A stretch of DNA of 64,000 nt, from positions 1 to 64,000 of the forward strand of contig JAGATB010000003.1 in NCBI GenBank assembly GCA_017621495.1, written 5' to 3'. Source of the stretch: Clostridia bacterium (lineage in GTDB: Bacteria; Bacillota; Clostridia; UMGS1810). Position 1 is the first letter of the stretch. Each line of letters begins with the position of its first letter. Positions 34,462 to 45,161 of the stretch are shown here, piece after piece. The notes beneath the pieces were generated by a model that did no database searches, was not told where the DNA came from, and saw only the letters and a list, made by a program, of their open reading frames with translations. A program made the translations under genes and the position numbers.

Positions 34462-36363
34462 ATGAAAAAATCACTTACAGCTATTCTTTTGATTTTGTCC
34501 GTGCTTGCATTTCAAACGGTAGGATTTGCTGACGGTATAACAAAAATCAAAACCATGGAGGGCTACGATAGTCCGTATGTGGAAAATGCCACCGGCACCC
34601 ATCCGGAGGAGTTTGTGGCTCTCATGCCGAGCAGGGCTGCCAATACCGGTTCGTACTACGACGAATCAAGAAATTCTCAGACCTTAAAGCTTGGTAATCT
34701 TGCCGAAGCACATCTGCCCTTCGGGGAAATATACAAGGACGGCAAGCTTCATGTGAGCTTTGATGTGTATCAGGGCTATCCCGAGGGTGTGGAATCGGCA
34801 AAGAACAAGACACTGGATATATATTTTTCGGCAAATAATACAGGTACATTTGTAAACGGCGCCATAAACGGCGTTATGCAAACTGTAGGCAATACATACA
34901 AGAAAGATGACCCGAATGCATTAGTGGCAGGGCAGGGACAGTATTTACTCAGTCTCGGATGTGAAAATCAGAATTCTCCGCTGTTCTTTATAGCACCGGG
35001 TTGGGCTCGCGGTTATGCACCGGACTCTGTAATGACAGCCCATACCTGGCACAAGGTGGATATGTACTTCGACAAGGACGATGCCACCATGGAGATTTAC
35101 TTTGACGGCAAGCTTTTGGAGGCTTATCAGATTAATAAAGCAACCTATGAGTACACTGATACTCCCGTAAACCAAAAGCTCTGGATTGCCGATGCATGGA
35201 CATCATGGAAGTCGGTATTTTTCCGCTTTGAGGGTGCAAAGCATCATGTAACAGAGGCTAGAATACCGGGAAGCACCGTAACCGACGGCGGTTATGTGCT
35301 TTTGGATAATGTGTATGTCAACAAATACTCCTCCGACACCGACAAGCTCATACTCATGAAGGATGATATAAAGGGTGAGGGAGTAAGCCTTGCAAACGGC
35401 ATAATAAACATTGCCTTCAATGAATACACCGACCGCCCGGCAGAGATGAGCGATATCACGATAAAGCACGTGGCAACGGGCAAAGAGGTTACTGATTATA
35501 CGCTGCTGCAGTCGGACAATATGCAATTCTCGATACAGTTCGGCAACCTCGATGCCGGCAGATATGAGGTAAGTGTGGACGGCATTTACGGCAGTGCCAC
35601 AGGTAATGCTCCGCAAGAGCCCATATACTTTAACACAAGCAAGCAGTATCAGGACGGTATCTCTGTACCTTGGGTTGACTCTGTTGAGTATTTAAGCTAT
35701 AACGGAGAGGCTCAGAATATTCATGAGGAGCTCACCACCGCTACCTCCGGCATAAGGGTAAACTTCACCGAGCCTGTTAACTTAAATGATACCGTTATAG
35801 AGGAAAACCTGCTCCTGTACTGTGAAGGTGAGCCGAGAGGATATTCTTCATATGAAATTTCAGATGACAATAAATCGGTTACTTTGGTACCGGAGGGACT
35901 TTTAGAGGGTGCAAGTGATTATCGCTTTGAAGTAGCAGCAGGTATAACAGCCCTTGAGTCCGATGAGGTATATATCATAGCCAATCCCGATACGGGTCTG
36001 GCATACGGAGTTGACTTTACAGTTGCCGACGATGCCCGTATGGAGATAAGCGGTAAGCTGTCCGTAAATAGTGGTGACAGCACGGCAAGCTTTAATGTAA
36101 ATGCGGTTAAGACCAATTCCGATTCCTTAAGTGCTACAGGTGCGGTAGCTTGCTATGCAGACGAAGCTGCAGAGGACGGCACAGTGTACCGAAAGCTTAT
36201 CGGCATTAAATGTGTGCCTGTTGAGCTTGCTGCGGAGGACAGATGCGTTGCGGACTTTACTACCGAGGCTCTCGATCTTACAGGTGCCGATACTGTAAAG
36301 GCATTTTTGTGGAGCTGGCCTCATAACGTAAGCATCTATTCCGAAACAGTGGATTTGAACTAA
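34462..36363 (+). CDS. Secreted protein paralogous to the giant protein at 26902
   Basis: A 633-residue secreted protein with signal peptide residues 1-23 (LTAILLILSVLAFQTVGFA). One jelly-roll module (about 25-300) ends GYVLLDNVYVNKY, closely parallel to module 1 of the 26902 protein, and is followed by the same kind of Big-like domain (RPAEMSDITIKHVATGKEVT). The C-terminal 100 residues are Ig-like and include TVKAFLWSWPHN, the tail also seen at 26902 and 40992. No catalytic residues identified. Probably a smaller carbohydrate-binding or scaffold protein. Starts 30 bases after the preceding gene. Confidence 0.8.
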   Translation: MKKSLTAILLILSVLAFQTVGFADGITKIKTMEGYDSPYVENATGTHPEEFVALMPSRAANTGSYYDESRNSQTLKLGNLAEAHLPFGEIYKDGKLHVSFDVYQGYPEGVESAKNKTLDIYFSANNTGTFVNGAINGVMQTVGNTYKKDDPNALVAGQGQYLLSLGCENQNSPLFFIAPGWARGYAPDSVMTAHTWHKVDMYFDKDDATMEIYFDGKLLEAYQINKATYEYTDTPVNQKLWIADAWTSWKSVFFRFEGAKHHVTEARIPGSTVTDGGYVLLDNVYVNKYSSDTDKLILMKDDIKGEGVSLANGIINIAFNEYTDRPAEMSDITIKHVATGKEVTDYTLLQSDNMQFSIQFGNLDAGRYEVSVDGIYGSATGNAPQEPIYFNTSKQYQDGISVPWVDSVEYLSYNGEAQNIHEELTTATSGIRVNFTEPVNLNDTVIEENLLLYCEGEPRGYSSYEISDDNKSVTLVPEGLLEGASDYRFEVAAGITALESDEVYIIANPDTGLAYGVDFTVADDARMEISGKLSVNSGDSTASFNVNAVKTNSDSLSATGAVACYADEAAEDGTVYRKLIGIKCVPVELAAEDRCVADFTTEALDLTGADTVKAFLWSWPHNVSIYSETVDLN

Positions 36364-36381
36364 AGGAAGGGGGAACAAACT

Positions 36382-38004
36382 ATGAAAAAAACACTTATAT
36401 TACTTCTTGCTTTTATTCTTATCTTCCCCGGATTATGCACTGCGGCACAATACACCGAGTATATACACGACGGTAGGATGAATTTAAGCGGCACATGTGA
36501 GGAGGCTTCTTTGGGGGATATTATAACTCTCAGTGTGGTATCAAGTGACTTTGACTGGCAGGATGCCGAAAACCGTGAGGCGCTTGCCGGCTCGGAAAGT
36601 GACATAGCTTACTACGATGAAACTACAGCAGATGCCAACGGCGGATATAAGTTTAATTATATTCTCCCTGACCAGGGTGAATACACTCTCTATATCGGCT
36701 CCGGGTACTTTGACAAAGCAGAGACCAAGCAGCTTGTTTATATAAATAAGGACAAAAACGTCGCTGATGTTGCTGCGCTGAACTCTCCCGATATTACAAA
36801 AGATGCTATAGAAGCTCTTTTGAAAGACGGCAAGTACAGCCTGGGAATTTACCTGGATTTATATGATGAGGCAGACCTCGGAAACGCTGCGCAGGTTTTA
36901 TATGATTATTACAGTGCAGGCGGCAGTAAAACAACCGGTTATGAAGATACGAAATCACTCATATATAAGGCATTTATGGTGGATTTACTCTCCAAGAAGG
37001 ATATCTCTACCATGGAGGATTACAGCGGATGCACCGGAATTGAAAACGAATCCATAGGCAAGTATTACGATGCGGCATACGCTGCTCAGATTGCCGAAAG
37101 TATTTCCGATATGGATATTTCCACAATAGGTGAATACGAGGAGGCACTTTTCTACGCAATAGCAGGAAACGTAATCAAAAATAATGATAATGTAGGAAAT
37201 ATAAAAAATCTGCTCCTTGACTATTATGAGAAGCTGGATATAGATAAGTCAGATATAACAAGCGGTCTGGCAAGCTATCTTGCAGGCAAGAGTCTGTATA
37301 CCAAAGAAAGTATCAAGTCAGCCGTAGCTGACTATAAGGATTCCCTTAAAAATACCGGCGGAAAAGATACCGGCAAACGTGGTTCATCACCGGGAGCAAG
37401 TATTTCCGGATATGAGTATCCTCAGACGGAGCTTCCCAAGCAGGATACTTCGGCAGTTTCGGTATTTACGGATTTGTACCTTACTCCATGGGCAGAAGAA
37501 GCTGTATATGCTCTCTACGGCAGAGGTGTAATCGCCGGCAGGGGAGACAGAACCTTTGCTCCTACAGAGCCAGTGCTTCGTGAGGAGTGCGCCAAGCTTA
37601 TTACAGAGGGCTTTAAGTTCTACGTAACAGGTGACAAGCTCACCTTTGATGATGTGCCCGAGGACAGCTGGTTTAGTAAATATGTAAGCCGTGCTTACCA
37701 TTCTGAAATTATTAAGGGCTTTTCTGAAAAAGAATTCGGTGCAGGTTATCCGGTTACCAGACAGGATTTGGCGGTTATGGTATATAATGCCCTAAGACAG
37801 GCAGACATAATCCTGCCGCAAGATGCTGAAATCGTTATTTCGGATGCAGACAAGATTGCCCCATATGCTGTAGAAGCTGTGGAAGCACTTTGCAAGGCGG
37901 GCATAATTTCCGGTGACGAAAACGGAAGCTTTAATCCCGTAAATTCTGCAAACAGAGCAGAAACAGCAAAGATTCTGTATTATGCACTCAATTTAGGTAA
38001 TTGA
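36382..38004 (+). CDS. Secreted protein with three C-terminal S-layer homology (SLH) domains
   Basis: A 540-residue protein. Signal peptide residues 1-21 (LILLLAFILIFPGLCTAA). The N-terminal part (22-100) is a bacterial Ig-like fold; 120-330 is helical; a Gly/Ser/Lys linker near 333-345 precedes three SLH repeats at about 360-420 (WAEEAVYALYGRGVIAGRGD), 420-480 (EDSWFSKYVSRAYHSEIIKG) and 485-540 (AVEAVEALCKAGIISGDENG). SLH domains bind pyruvylated secondary wall polymer and anchor proteins to the wall. It likely tethers the secreted glycan machinery. No enzymatic domain seen. Confidence 0.88.
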   Translation: MKKTLILLLAFILIFPGLCTAAQYTEYIHDGRMNLSGTCEEASLGDIITLSVVSSDFDWQDAENREALAGSESDIAYYDETTADANGGYKFNYILPDQGEYTLYIGSGYFDKAETKQLVYINKDKNVADVAALNSPDITKDAIEALLKDGKYSLGIYLDLYDEADLGNAAQVLYDYYSAGGSKTTGYEDTKSLIYKAFMVDLLSKKDISTMEDYSGCTGIENESIGKYYDAAYAAQIAESISDMDISTIGEYEEALFYAIAGNVIKNNDNVGNIKNLLLDYYEKLDIDKSDITSGLASYLAGKSLYTKESIKSAVADYKDSLKNTGGKDTGKRGSSPGASISGYEYPQTELPKQDTSAVSVFTDLYLTPWAEEAVYALYGRGVIAGRGDRTFAPTEPVLREECAKLITEGFKFYVTGDKLTFDDVPEDSWFSKYVSRAYHSEIIKGFSEKEFGAGYPVTRQDLAVMVYNALRQADIILPQDAEIVISDADKIAPYAVEAVEALCKAGIISGDENGSFNPVNSANRAETAKILYYALNLGN

Positions 38005-38039
38005 CATCGACCCTGAATTTAAGATATGGAGGTAAAAAG

Positions 38040-40976
38040 ATGAAGAAGATATTAAATATATTATTGATAAGTATTCTTCTGCTTTCAAGCATAACCGGCA
38101 CCACGGTTTCCTTTGCCGCTGATGCCCCGGACAGTGCTTCAAACGAGGCGGCAACCGTGCTTGAAAGACTTGGCATAGTTTCACTCGCAGACATGGAAGG
38201 GCAGGATAATACCCCTGTTTCCAGAGCTTCTTATGCAACATTGGTCGCTTCTGCACTTAAGCTTTCGGAGGGCGGTACATCTGTTTATTTTGAGGATGTG
38301 CTTCGTGACCATTCTGCCGTAACGGCTGTCAATGCTCTCTACGAAAGAGGACTTATATCCGGTACCGGCGGCGGTAATTTCAAGCCCGATGATAATATCA
38401 GCTTTGCTGCAGCACTTAAAATTATGCTTAATGCGGCAGGCTACGGTGAATATGCAGAGGGCAAGGGCGGCTTCCCTTCCGGTTACATCATAGCAGGAGA
38501 AAAATTAGAGGTTATCCCGGATAATATCAATTCGGACGGCACTATAACAACCTCCCAGGCAGCTGAGCTTATATACAATATCATGAAGGTTGGGCTCTAT
38601 GACCCGGTTGTTATATCCGGTGACGGTACTCTCATAAAGGAAGTAAGCGATGAAACTCTTCTTTCCACAATATGGAATATATATGTAGAAGAGGGAATTC
38701 TTGAAACCTACTACGGCGGTTCCATAAACAGTCAGACTGTTGCAAGGGGAGAAATCCTCGTTGATGGTGAGAAATATCTGTGCGAAAATGGCTTTAACGC
38801 AGATTCCTTCCTTGCAGAGCACATAGAATTCATCTATGAAAAGTCCGGCAATGACAAAACCGTGTTTTATGCTCAGACCTCCGATTTACAGTCGGAGAGC
38901 AAGGTTATAGATTCTGTTTCTATTCTCTCCTTTGACAGAGACACCTACACGATTGAATATGAAGCAGAGAACGGCAGTACCAAGACAGTTAAGCCGGATC
39001 GCGGTTCGGTGGTTATATATAACGGCAGTCCCTACGAAGACAGTATTCCTGCGATTTTTGAGGAATTCACAAGCGAATACAAAAGGGGAACCGTGAAAAT
39101 TGTGGAATCCGCCATGGGTGGCTACGATACCATCGTAGTGGAAAGCTATCGTAATTTCGTGGTGAATTATTCCGATACCGAGGGCGAAAAGCTGTACAGC
39201 AAGCTCCAAGCGGGAGATGTAATTGATTTAACCAAATATGATGAAACGCTTATAAGAAATCTTAATAATTTAGATACACAGATTTCAAGCTCCGATGCAG
39301 GATATGCCATTTCCGCAGCAGAGTCCAAGGATGGCACCAGAATCAAAATCATAACTCTGACCAATGTTAATACAGGAGTAATCGAAGAGTTTACAAGCGG
39401 TACAAATGAAATCACCATAGACGGTACAGTGTATAAGCTGGATAAATACTTTGCAGAAAAAGAGCTTTCCGACAAAAACGGCAATATAATGAGCGGCATC
39501 TTGAAAATAGGAAAGACATATAAATTTAATCTCGACAGCTTCGGATATATAGCATATATGACAGAGACCTCCCCCGGCAGTGCATACTCTGTGGGATATC
39601 TCATGGCATGCGATTACGGTACAAGCGGACTTGACAGAAGCTTAAGGCTCAAGCTCCTGGGCGAAACAAACGGTGTTCAAATATTTGAAACAGCAGAAAA
39701 AATAACCGTTGATGAGCAGAAATATACAAATGTGCTTCAGGCTCTTAGAGCGGTGGAGCTTGCAGCTTATGAAGCCGATAACCCCGGTGCGGTTATTTCG
39801 GATGTGCCATTAAAGGGTGTTACCAATTATAATGATACTTCGGGAGCAAACCCGCAAATCACACCACAGCTTATAAGATATCAGCTTGATTCCGAAGGCA
39901 AGCTTCACAGAATTGATACTTCGCATGTATCTTCAGCGGAGGACAGTGATTATTCACTTACAAGACAAGCTTATATCGATGGTTTAGACAGACCGGTATA
40001 CAGACAGCATACCGTAAATGACGGACATTTCGGCTCTGCTATTCTGTACAAGAAGGGTACCACGGCAGTGTTTATGATTCCCCTGACAAACAAAGACGGA
40101 TATCTTATTGCAGAGACAGACCCCTCTACGGTTTTGTCGGGTAATATCAACGTTCCTGCGCTTGGCTCCCTGACACCGGTACAGACCAAGATATGTGATA
40201 CCGACGGCAGTTATGCCGAGCCGGATGACAATATGTATTTATACAGCAAGAGTCAGAGCTTCTATTCTGATTCCAGATATGCGGTAGTGGCGTACAACTA
40301 TACCAAGACATCACCATATGCCGATGCTATAGTATGTATGTACAATAAATATATAGAAAACGAAAATGCCATAATGTTTGAAAAACTAACCAGCGGTCTT
40401 GACCAAGAGGGCAATGTATGTACATATCTCAAGGGCTGGGAGGCAGGCTCCGAGGTTTCGTATATTGTAGGTGATAATTCCGATTTATCTTCATTGTCAC
40501 TGGGTGACCTTTTATACAGCTGGGTTAATGTGGACAAAACTGAGATTGCCTTTGTTAAAAAGGTATATGATGCATCGGAAAACACCTTTGTAAATTATCC
40601 GCATACGTATAATGAGACGAGAAATGTACCCGAGCACTGGTGGTCTATAATGTACAATACATATAACGGTTCCACAGGTGCCATCACAGGTTATCAGCAT
40701 GCGGCACGCTGGATTCTTACCAAGGGTAAGGTCCTGGATAAAAACAGCAATGTTCTTTACTGGGATTGGGACGGTAACTACCGTGATTATGAAGAGGCAA
40801 TGGATATCTCATCCGTACCTGTTGTGGTATGTAATTTCGGATTAAACAACAATAACATAAAGCTGGGTAATATGGGTGATATAACCGACTATAAGACAGT
40901 GGGCGACACTTGCAGCTATCTGGTTATGAATATGAGACATTCTCAAGGAAGATGCGCTTATATTTATATAAGATAA
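38040..40976 (+). CDS. Large secreted protein with N-terminal SLH-like repeats
   Basis: A 978-residue secreted protein with signal peptide residues 1-26 (ILNILLISILLLSSITGTTV). Residues about 30-200 contain SLH-like repeats, one clear (HSAVTAVNALYERGLISGTG, then GNFKPDDNISFAAALKIML) and flanking degenerate ones. The rest (210-978) is beta-rich with no recognised family; repeated Tyr/Thr/Ser strands and several DTYTIEY-like segments suggest beta-sandwiches. ATG 38040 is chosen because GGAGG is 9 bases upstream. A wall-anchored structural or binding protein is likely. Starts 35 bases after the SLH gene. Confidence 0.8.
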   Translation: MKKILNILLISILLLSSITGTTVSFAADAPDSASNEAATVLERLGIVSLADMEGQDNTPVSRASYATLVASALKLSEGGTSVYFEDVLRDHSAVTAVNALYERGLISGTGGGNFKPDDNISFAAALKIMLNAAGYGEYAEGKGGFPSGYIIAGEKLEVIPDNINSDGTITTSQAAELIYNIMKVGLYDPVVISGDGTLIKEVSDETLLSTIWNIYVEEGILETYYGGSINSQTVARGEILVDGEKYLCENGFNADSFLAEHIEFIYEKSGNDKTVFYAQTSDLQSESKVIDSVSILSFDRDTYTIEYEAENGSTKTVKPDRGSVVIYNGSPYEDSIPAIFEEFTSEYKRGTVKIVESAMGGYDTIVVESYRNFVVNYSDTEGEKLYSKLQAGDVIDLTKYDETLIRNLNNLDTQISSSDAGYAISAAESKDGTRIKIITLTNVNTGVIEEFTSGTNEITIDGTVYKLDKYFAEKELSDKNGNIMSGILKIGKTYKFNLDSFGYIAYMTETSPGSAYSVGYLMACDYGTSGLDRSLRLKLLGETNGVQIFETAEKITVDEQKYTNVLQALRAVELAAYEADNPGAVISDVPLKGVTNYNDTSGANPQITPQLIRYQLDSEGKLHRIDTSHVSSAEDSDYSLTRQAYIDGLDRPVYRQHTVNDGHFGSAILYKKGTTAVFMIPLTNKDGYLIAETDPSTVLSGNINVPALGSLTPVQTKICDTDGSYAEPDDNMYLYSKSQSFYSDSRYAVVAYNYTKTSPYADAIVCMYNKYIENENAIMFEKLTSGLDQEGNVCTYLKGWEAGSEVSYIVGDNSDLSSLSLGDLLYSWVNVDKTEIAFVKKVYDASENTFVNYPHTYNETRNVPEHWWSIMYNTYNGSTGAITGYQHAARWILTKGKVLDKNSNVLYWDWDGNYRDYEEAMDISSVPVVVCNFGLNNNNIKLGNMGDITDYKTVGDTCSYLVMNMRHSQGRCAYIYIR

Positions 40977-40991
40977 CAGAAAGGGATTAAG

Positions 40992-43697
40992 ATGAAAAGA
41001 TACTTATACAGATTAGCTTCTGTTTTGCTTATAGCAATTCTTGCACTGACGCCGTCTTTGGCAGCTGCATATCAGCCGGATACCTCGGATATAGAGCTAA
41101 TCGAGCTTGCATCGGTTGATTTTAGCACCGGTTCTAGAGATAATACTGCGTATTCCGGCGGACGTATAGAAAACGGCTGCCTGGTAATAGCAGGAACAGA
41201 CGGCGAGTCGAAATCGGTAAACCTGGACATACAATATGATACAAGGGGCAAAAACTGCTATGCTGATATCTGCTATCTTGACAAAGGCAATAACCTCTTT
41301 GCCGTTTCATACAGAAACAGCCGTTCTCAGGGAGTACAGACCGAGATAACCGAGGGTAGCGGTACAGGAAGCTATATTACCAAGAGATTATACCTTCCGG
41401 ATTTCTGCACAGCTGACGGTTCGGATATAAGCGTAAAGGCAGCCCTTACCAATCCCTCTGTAACGGGTGAGGACCCTCTACGTATCAGGAGCATCACCAT
41501 ATACACCGACAACAGGGAAACGATAAATATAGATGCACTGACGGACAAACCGGGAAATATATTCTATGACGGTGAAGCAATATCCTTTGATACCTCATTC
41601 AGCGGTACTGCTGAGGGCGTCAAGAGCCTTGATATCAGGTGCAATGTTTACAAGCGAGACACAGATATGACAGAGGTTTTGTATGATTCCTCAGAGTTCA
41701 CAATAAGGGTTGACGGTGCTGCCACAGTACACTATCCTTTGCTTTTGACGGTGGATGACTTTGCACTATATACCTTGGAGATTACAGCCACCTCCGATGA
41801 TTCATACGGATACACCAAGGTTGATTTTTCAAAATCGCTTATAAACAAGGAAGGCAATCCCTCTCTCGGAGCCTGTGTTCACCTTGTTCGTTTCGGTGAT
41901 TCCGATGCTGAGCTCAGACTTATAAAGAATGCCGGCTTTTCCACCGTTCGTGACGATTTTACATGGTGGGAATACGAGACTGTAAAAGGCAGAAAACAGC
42001 TGAGTTCCCGTCAGAAAAACTTACTCGACACCTGCAAGGAGTACGGTATTGAACCCCTCATGATTGTATATGGCAACAATGCCTTGTATGATACCACAGC
42101 ATCAGACCTTGTGTCCGATAAATATATGGATGAATTCAAAAGCTTCGTTGCATCTGCAGTTTCGCTGGATGAATTCGACATCGTAAAAAGGATTGAGGTC
42201 TGGAATGAACCCTCAGCCACACATACACTTGCCGGAGAAGATATTTACTCGGATTTCACCAAGAAAGGTGAGCAATATGCCAAAATCCTCACCGCTGCAT
42301 ATGATACAATCGACACTATCAGACCGGATATAGAAGTAGGCGCATTGTCACTGAGCGGAATGGAATCTGCCAATGCCCGAACCTTTGTGACCGCTGCAAT
42401 GAAGTATTTGAGTGAAAATAGAGATTATCAGCCTTTTGATGCTGTTTCATACCATCCGTACCTGTTTGGATATGAACCGGAGTATGCACAGGAGGCGGCA
42501 GACAGCTATAATACGCTCATTGAACCTTATGGATTTGGTGCTTATAATGTGTGGTATACCGAGTATGGATATTCCACCGGTAATCCGGCTTTCGTGAGAA
42601 AGTTCAATGCTAAGACCGAGATGGAACAGGCGGCATTGACCTTAAGGAAGTATGCCGCATTAAAGGCGGCAGATAATACGAGCACCTCATGGATATATGA
42701 CTTTGCCGATGATAGTATTCGTGACAATGTGGAGAACGCTTCACATGGTTTGGTACATTCACGTCACAGCAGTACACCATACAGTGCTAAGCCTGCATAC
42801 CTTGCAGTATCGGCACTAAATCGCCTTACAGGAGATGCCACCGCATGCAGCAAGCAGAGCATAGGCAGCGGTACAGTATTTAATTTCAGCTGTCCTGATC
42901 GTGAGGTATATCTTATGTATAATACCGAGGCAGGGCTTATGAATTATGAAATATCCGGCGAAAATGTGTATTATTATGATATATTCGGCAATCCTCTGAC
43001 TGAAGATGAGGTTATGACCGAAGCCGGATACAAGGTATCCGATGTGCCTTTTTATGCAGTTACGGGTGAGAAGCTTATTAATCAGGCTATTGATGATACA
43101 GCTATAGATATGCCTATAATGAATATCAGCGGCAGCATTGCTTCGGAGCTTCCGGATAAAAACATATCCGTAATTGTGCTTGGCAGCGATGAAGAACTGT
43201 CTGTGGAAAATATGATGAACGCATCGTATATTGACCAGCAAAAGACAGGCATTTCGGGAACATTTGATTTTAATGTGCGCTTTGAAAGTGCCGGTGCCAA
43301 AAAGGCATATGTTATTTCGGAGGATTCGAGCCTCCCGATTGAGCTCAATCTGTACAGTGTGGGAGCCGTAGATGCATTAAATCTCACATCGGGTATGGTG
43401 AGAATAGGTGATACCAACATGTCTATGCTCAATGTCAAAGATATGTCCGTGCTGTTAAACAGAGAATATATCAAAGAAGCAACGGATTATACTGTGATTG
43501 TGGCATTGTACAACGGTGACAGCCTGGTATACACGGGAGTGGGCAAGGATGCTAAATCGGATTTGTCGGACAGCTCGGTTGTAAGCTATAAATTCTCCTG
43601 TGACGATAATCCTGCATATGACAGGATGAAAATATTTGTATGGGATTCATTAAGCGAACTGAAGCCCTTACTTGATGCACGTATATATTTAAAATAA
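40992..43697 (+). CDS. Secreted clan GH-A glycoside hydrolase (GH39-like), second enzyme
   Basis: A 901-residue secreted enzyme. Signal peptide residues 1-26 (SVLLIAILALTPSLAAA). N-terminal beta-sandwich (30-290), then TIM-barrel about 295-600 with VRDDFTWWEYE, acid/base RIEVWNEPSATH (E406), SYHPYLFGY and probable nucleophile NVWYTEYGYS (E524). The last 200 residues hold an Ig-like region and the MKIFVWDSLSELKPL tail shared with two other secreted proteins here. It resembles the barrel of the enzyme at 31027 but is clearly divergent, so the two may attack different linkages of the same glycan. Starts 15 bases after the preceding gene. Confidence 0.82.
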   Translation: MKRYLYRLASVLLIAILALTPSLAAAYQPDTSDIELIELASVDFSTGSRDNTAYSGGRIENGCLVIAGTDGESKSVNLDIQYDTRGKNCYADICYLDKGNNLFAVSYRNSRSQGVQTEITEGSGTGSYITKRLYLPDFCTADGSDISVKAALTNPSVTGEDPLRIRSITIYTDNRETINIDALTDKPGNIFYDGEAISFDTSFSGTAEGVKSLDIRCNVYKRDTDMTEVLYDSSEFTIRVDGAATVHYPLLLTVDDFALYTLEITATSDDSYGYTKVDFSKSLINKEGNPSLGACVHLVRFGDSDAELRLIKNAGFSTVRDDFTWWEYETVKGRKQLSSRQKNLLDTCKEYGIEPLMIVYGNNALYDTTASDLVSDKYMDEFKSFVASAVSLDEFDIVKRIEVWNEPSATHTLAGEDIYSDFTKKGEQYAKILTAAYDTIDTIRPDIEVGALSLSGMESANARTFVTAAMKYLSENRDYQPFDAVSYHPYLFGYEPEYAQEAADSYNTLIEPYGFGAYNVWYTEYGYSTGNPAFVRKFNAKTEMEQAALTLRKYAALKAADNTSTSWIYDFADDSIRDNVENASHGLVHSRHSSTPYSAKPAYLAVSALNRLTGDATACSKQSIGSGTVFNFSCPDREVYLMYNTEAGLMNYEISGENVYYYDIFGNPLTEDEVMTEAGYKVSDVPFYAVTGEKLINQAIDDTAIDMPIMNISGSIASELPDKNISVIVLGSDEELSVENMMNASYIDQQKTGISGTFDFNVRFESAGAKKAYVISEDSSLPIELNLYSVGAVDALNLTSGMVRIGDTNMSMLNVKDMSVLLNREYIKEATDYTVIVALYNGDSLVYTGVGKDAKSDLSDSSVVSYKFSCDDNPAYDRMKIFVWDSLSELKPLLDARIYLK

Positions 43698-43716
43698 TTA
43701 AAAGGAGCGTTTTAAA

Positions 43717-45120
43717 ATGAAAAAAAGATTGTTATGCTTATCATTGGTATTTTGTTTGATTTTTACTGCTTTGGCAGGATGCAAGAGCAGTAAGGAGACG
43801 GCCTCCGACCCATCAAAGGTTTCTCTCAGCGTAGGCGGCTGGCCCTCAAAAGAAGGTCCGGCTCTGGATAATATGAATAAACAGAAGGAAGCATTTGAGA
43901 AAAAGTATCCGGATGTTACAATTGTGCCCGATACATGGACCTTTGACCGCCAGACCTTCCAGGCAAAAGCAGCTGCAAATTTACTTCCCAATGTATTTGA
44001 GACAGGTGTTACGGAGATGGCGGCAAATATCGAGCAGGGTTATACTGCCGATGTGACAGATGCACTCAAAAAGCATGGTTATTATGAATACATAAATCCC
44101 TACATGAAAGAGATAATCGAAAAGGACGGCAAGGTATATTCATTGCCTATGACATTCTATGCTATGGGTATTGCATACAATGTATCTCTTTTTGAAAAGG
44201 CGGGCCTTATGAACGATGACGGCACACCCATTTACCCCAAGACATGGGATGAGCTCGCTAAGACTGCAAAGAAGATAAAGGATAAAACCGGAGTTCCCGG
44301 ATTTGTATTCCCCACCACAAGCAACAACGGCGGATGGATGTTTACAAATTTGGCATGGTCATACGGTGTTGAATTTATGAAGCAGGATAAAAACGGCAAA
44401 TGGAAGGCTACCTTTGACACCAAAGAATGTGCAGATGCACTTCAGTTCATAAAGGATTTGAAATGGAAATATGATGTCCTTCCCGCTAATAAGCTTATAG
44501 ACGGTGTAGAGCTTTACAAAACATACGGCACAGGTCAGGCTGCTATGGTAATGGCTGCCGATACCATTCACACCAGAGTATCTGCTTACGATATGGATAT
44601 AAATGACGTGGGTATGTTCCCGATGGTTGCAGGGCCCAAGGGTAGAATCTCACTGCTTGGCGGCGGTGTGATGAATGTGTCGGCAAACTCCAATGAAAAA
44701 CAGATAGATGCAGCTATAAACTGGCTTGCCGATTTGGGTAAATGTACTCCTTACCTCACAAAGCCCGGTAAAGAGTATATAGAGAACTCCTACAAAGCAA
44801 GAGCGGAGGATAACCAGTTCATAGGTACTATCCCTCCCAGTGCATGGACAATTGACTCTGAGGTAGATAAGTTTACATTGGAAATGATAAATAAGTACAG
44901 AAATACCAACGAAAATCATTATAAAGCATTCAATGATTCTCTTGCAGACGGAAGTGTAGAATTCCACCTTGAAGAACCGGTATGCTGTCAGGATTTGTAT
45001 GCAGTTTTGGATAACTGTATTCAGGAGGTATTAAATGACAAAAATGCCGATTGCAGAAAAATAATAAAAGAAGCTAACAAATTATTCCAGCAGGGATATC
45101 TCGATAATTACAACAACTAA
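43717..45120 (+). CDS. ABC transporter solute-binding lipoprotein (CUT1 type)
   Basis: A 467-residue extracellular solute-binding protein family 1 member. Lipoprotein signal peptide with lipobox LAGC (Cys about residue 22), then SLSVGGWPSKEGPALDNMNK, and characteristic KVYSLPMTFYAMGIAYNVSL and NLAWSYGVEF segments. It delivers oligosaccharide to the permeases encoded at 25046 and 25963, although 17 kb of secreted-protein genes separate them. ATG 43717 follows AAAGGAGCG. No damage seen. The ligand is unknown. Confidence 0.9.
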   Translation: MKKRLLCLSLVFCLIFTALAGCKSSKETASDPSKVSLSVGGWPSKEGPALDNMNKQKEAFEKKYPDVTIVPDTWTFDRQTFQAKAAANLLPNVFETGVTEMAANIEQGYTADVTDALKKHGYYEYINPYMKEIIEKDGKVYSLPMTFYAMGIAYNVSLFEKAGLMNDDGTPIYPKTWDELAKTAKKIKDKTGVPGFVFPTTSNNGGWMFTNLAWSYGVEFMKQDKNGKWKATFDTKECADALQFIKDLKWKYDVLPANKLIDGVELYKTYGTGQAAMVMAADTIHTRVSAYDMDINDVGMFPMVAGPKGRISLLGGGVMNVSANSNEKQIDAAINWLADLGKCTPYLTKPGKEYIENSYKARAEDNQFIGTIPPSAWTIDSEVDKFTLEMINKYRNTNENHYKAFNDSLADGSVEFHLEEPVCCQDLYAVLDNCIQEVLNDKNADCRKIIKEANKLFQQGYLDNYNN

Positions 45121-45161
45121 ATTTTGATACCGGAGTGCTTGGAACAGAGAGGAAATAATTT

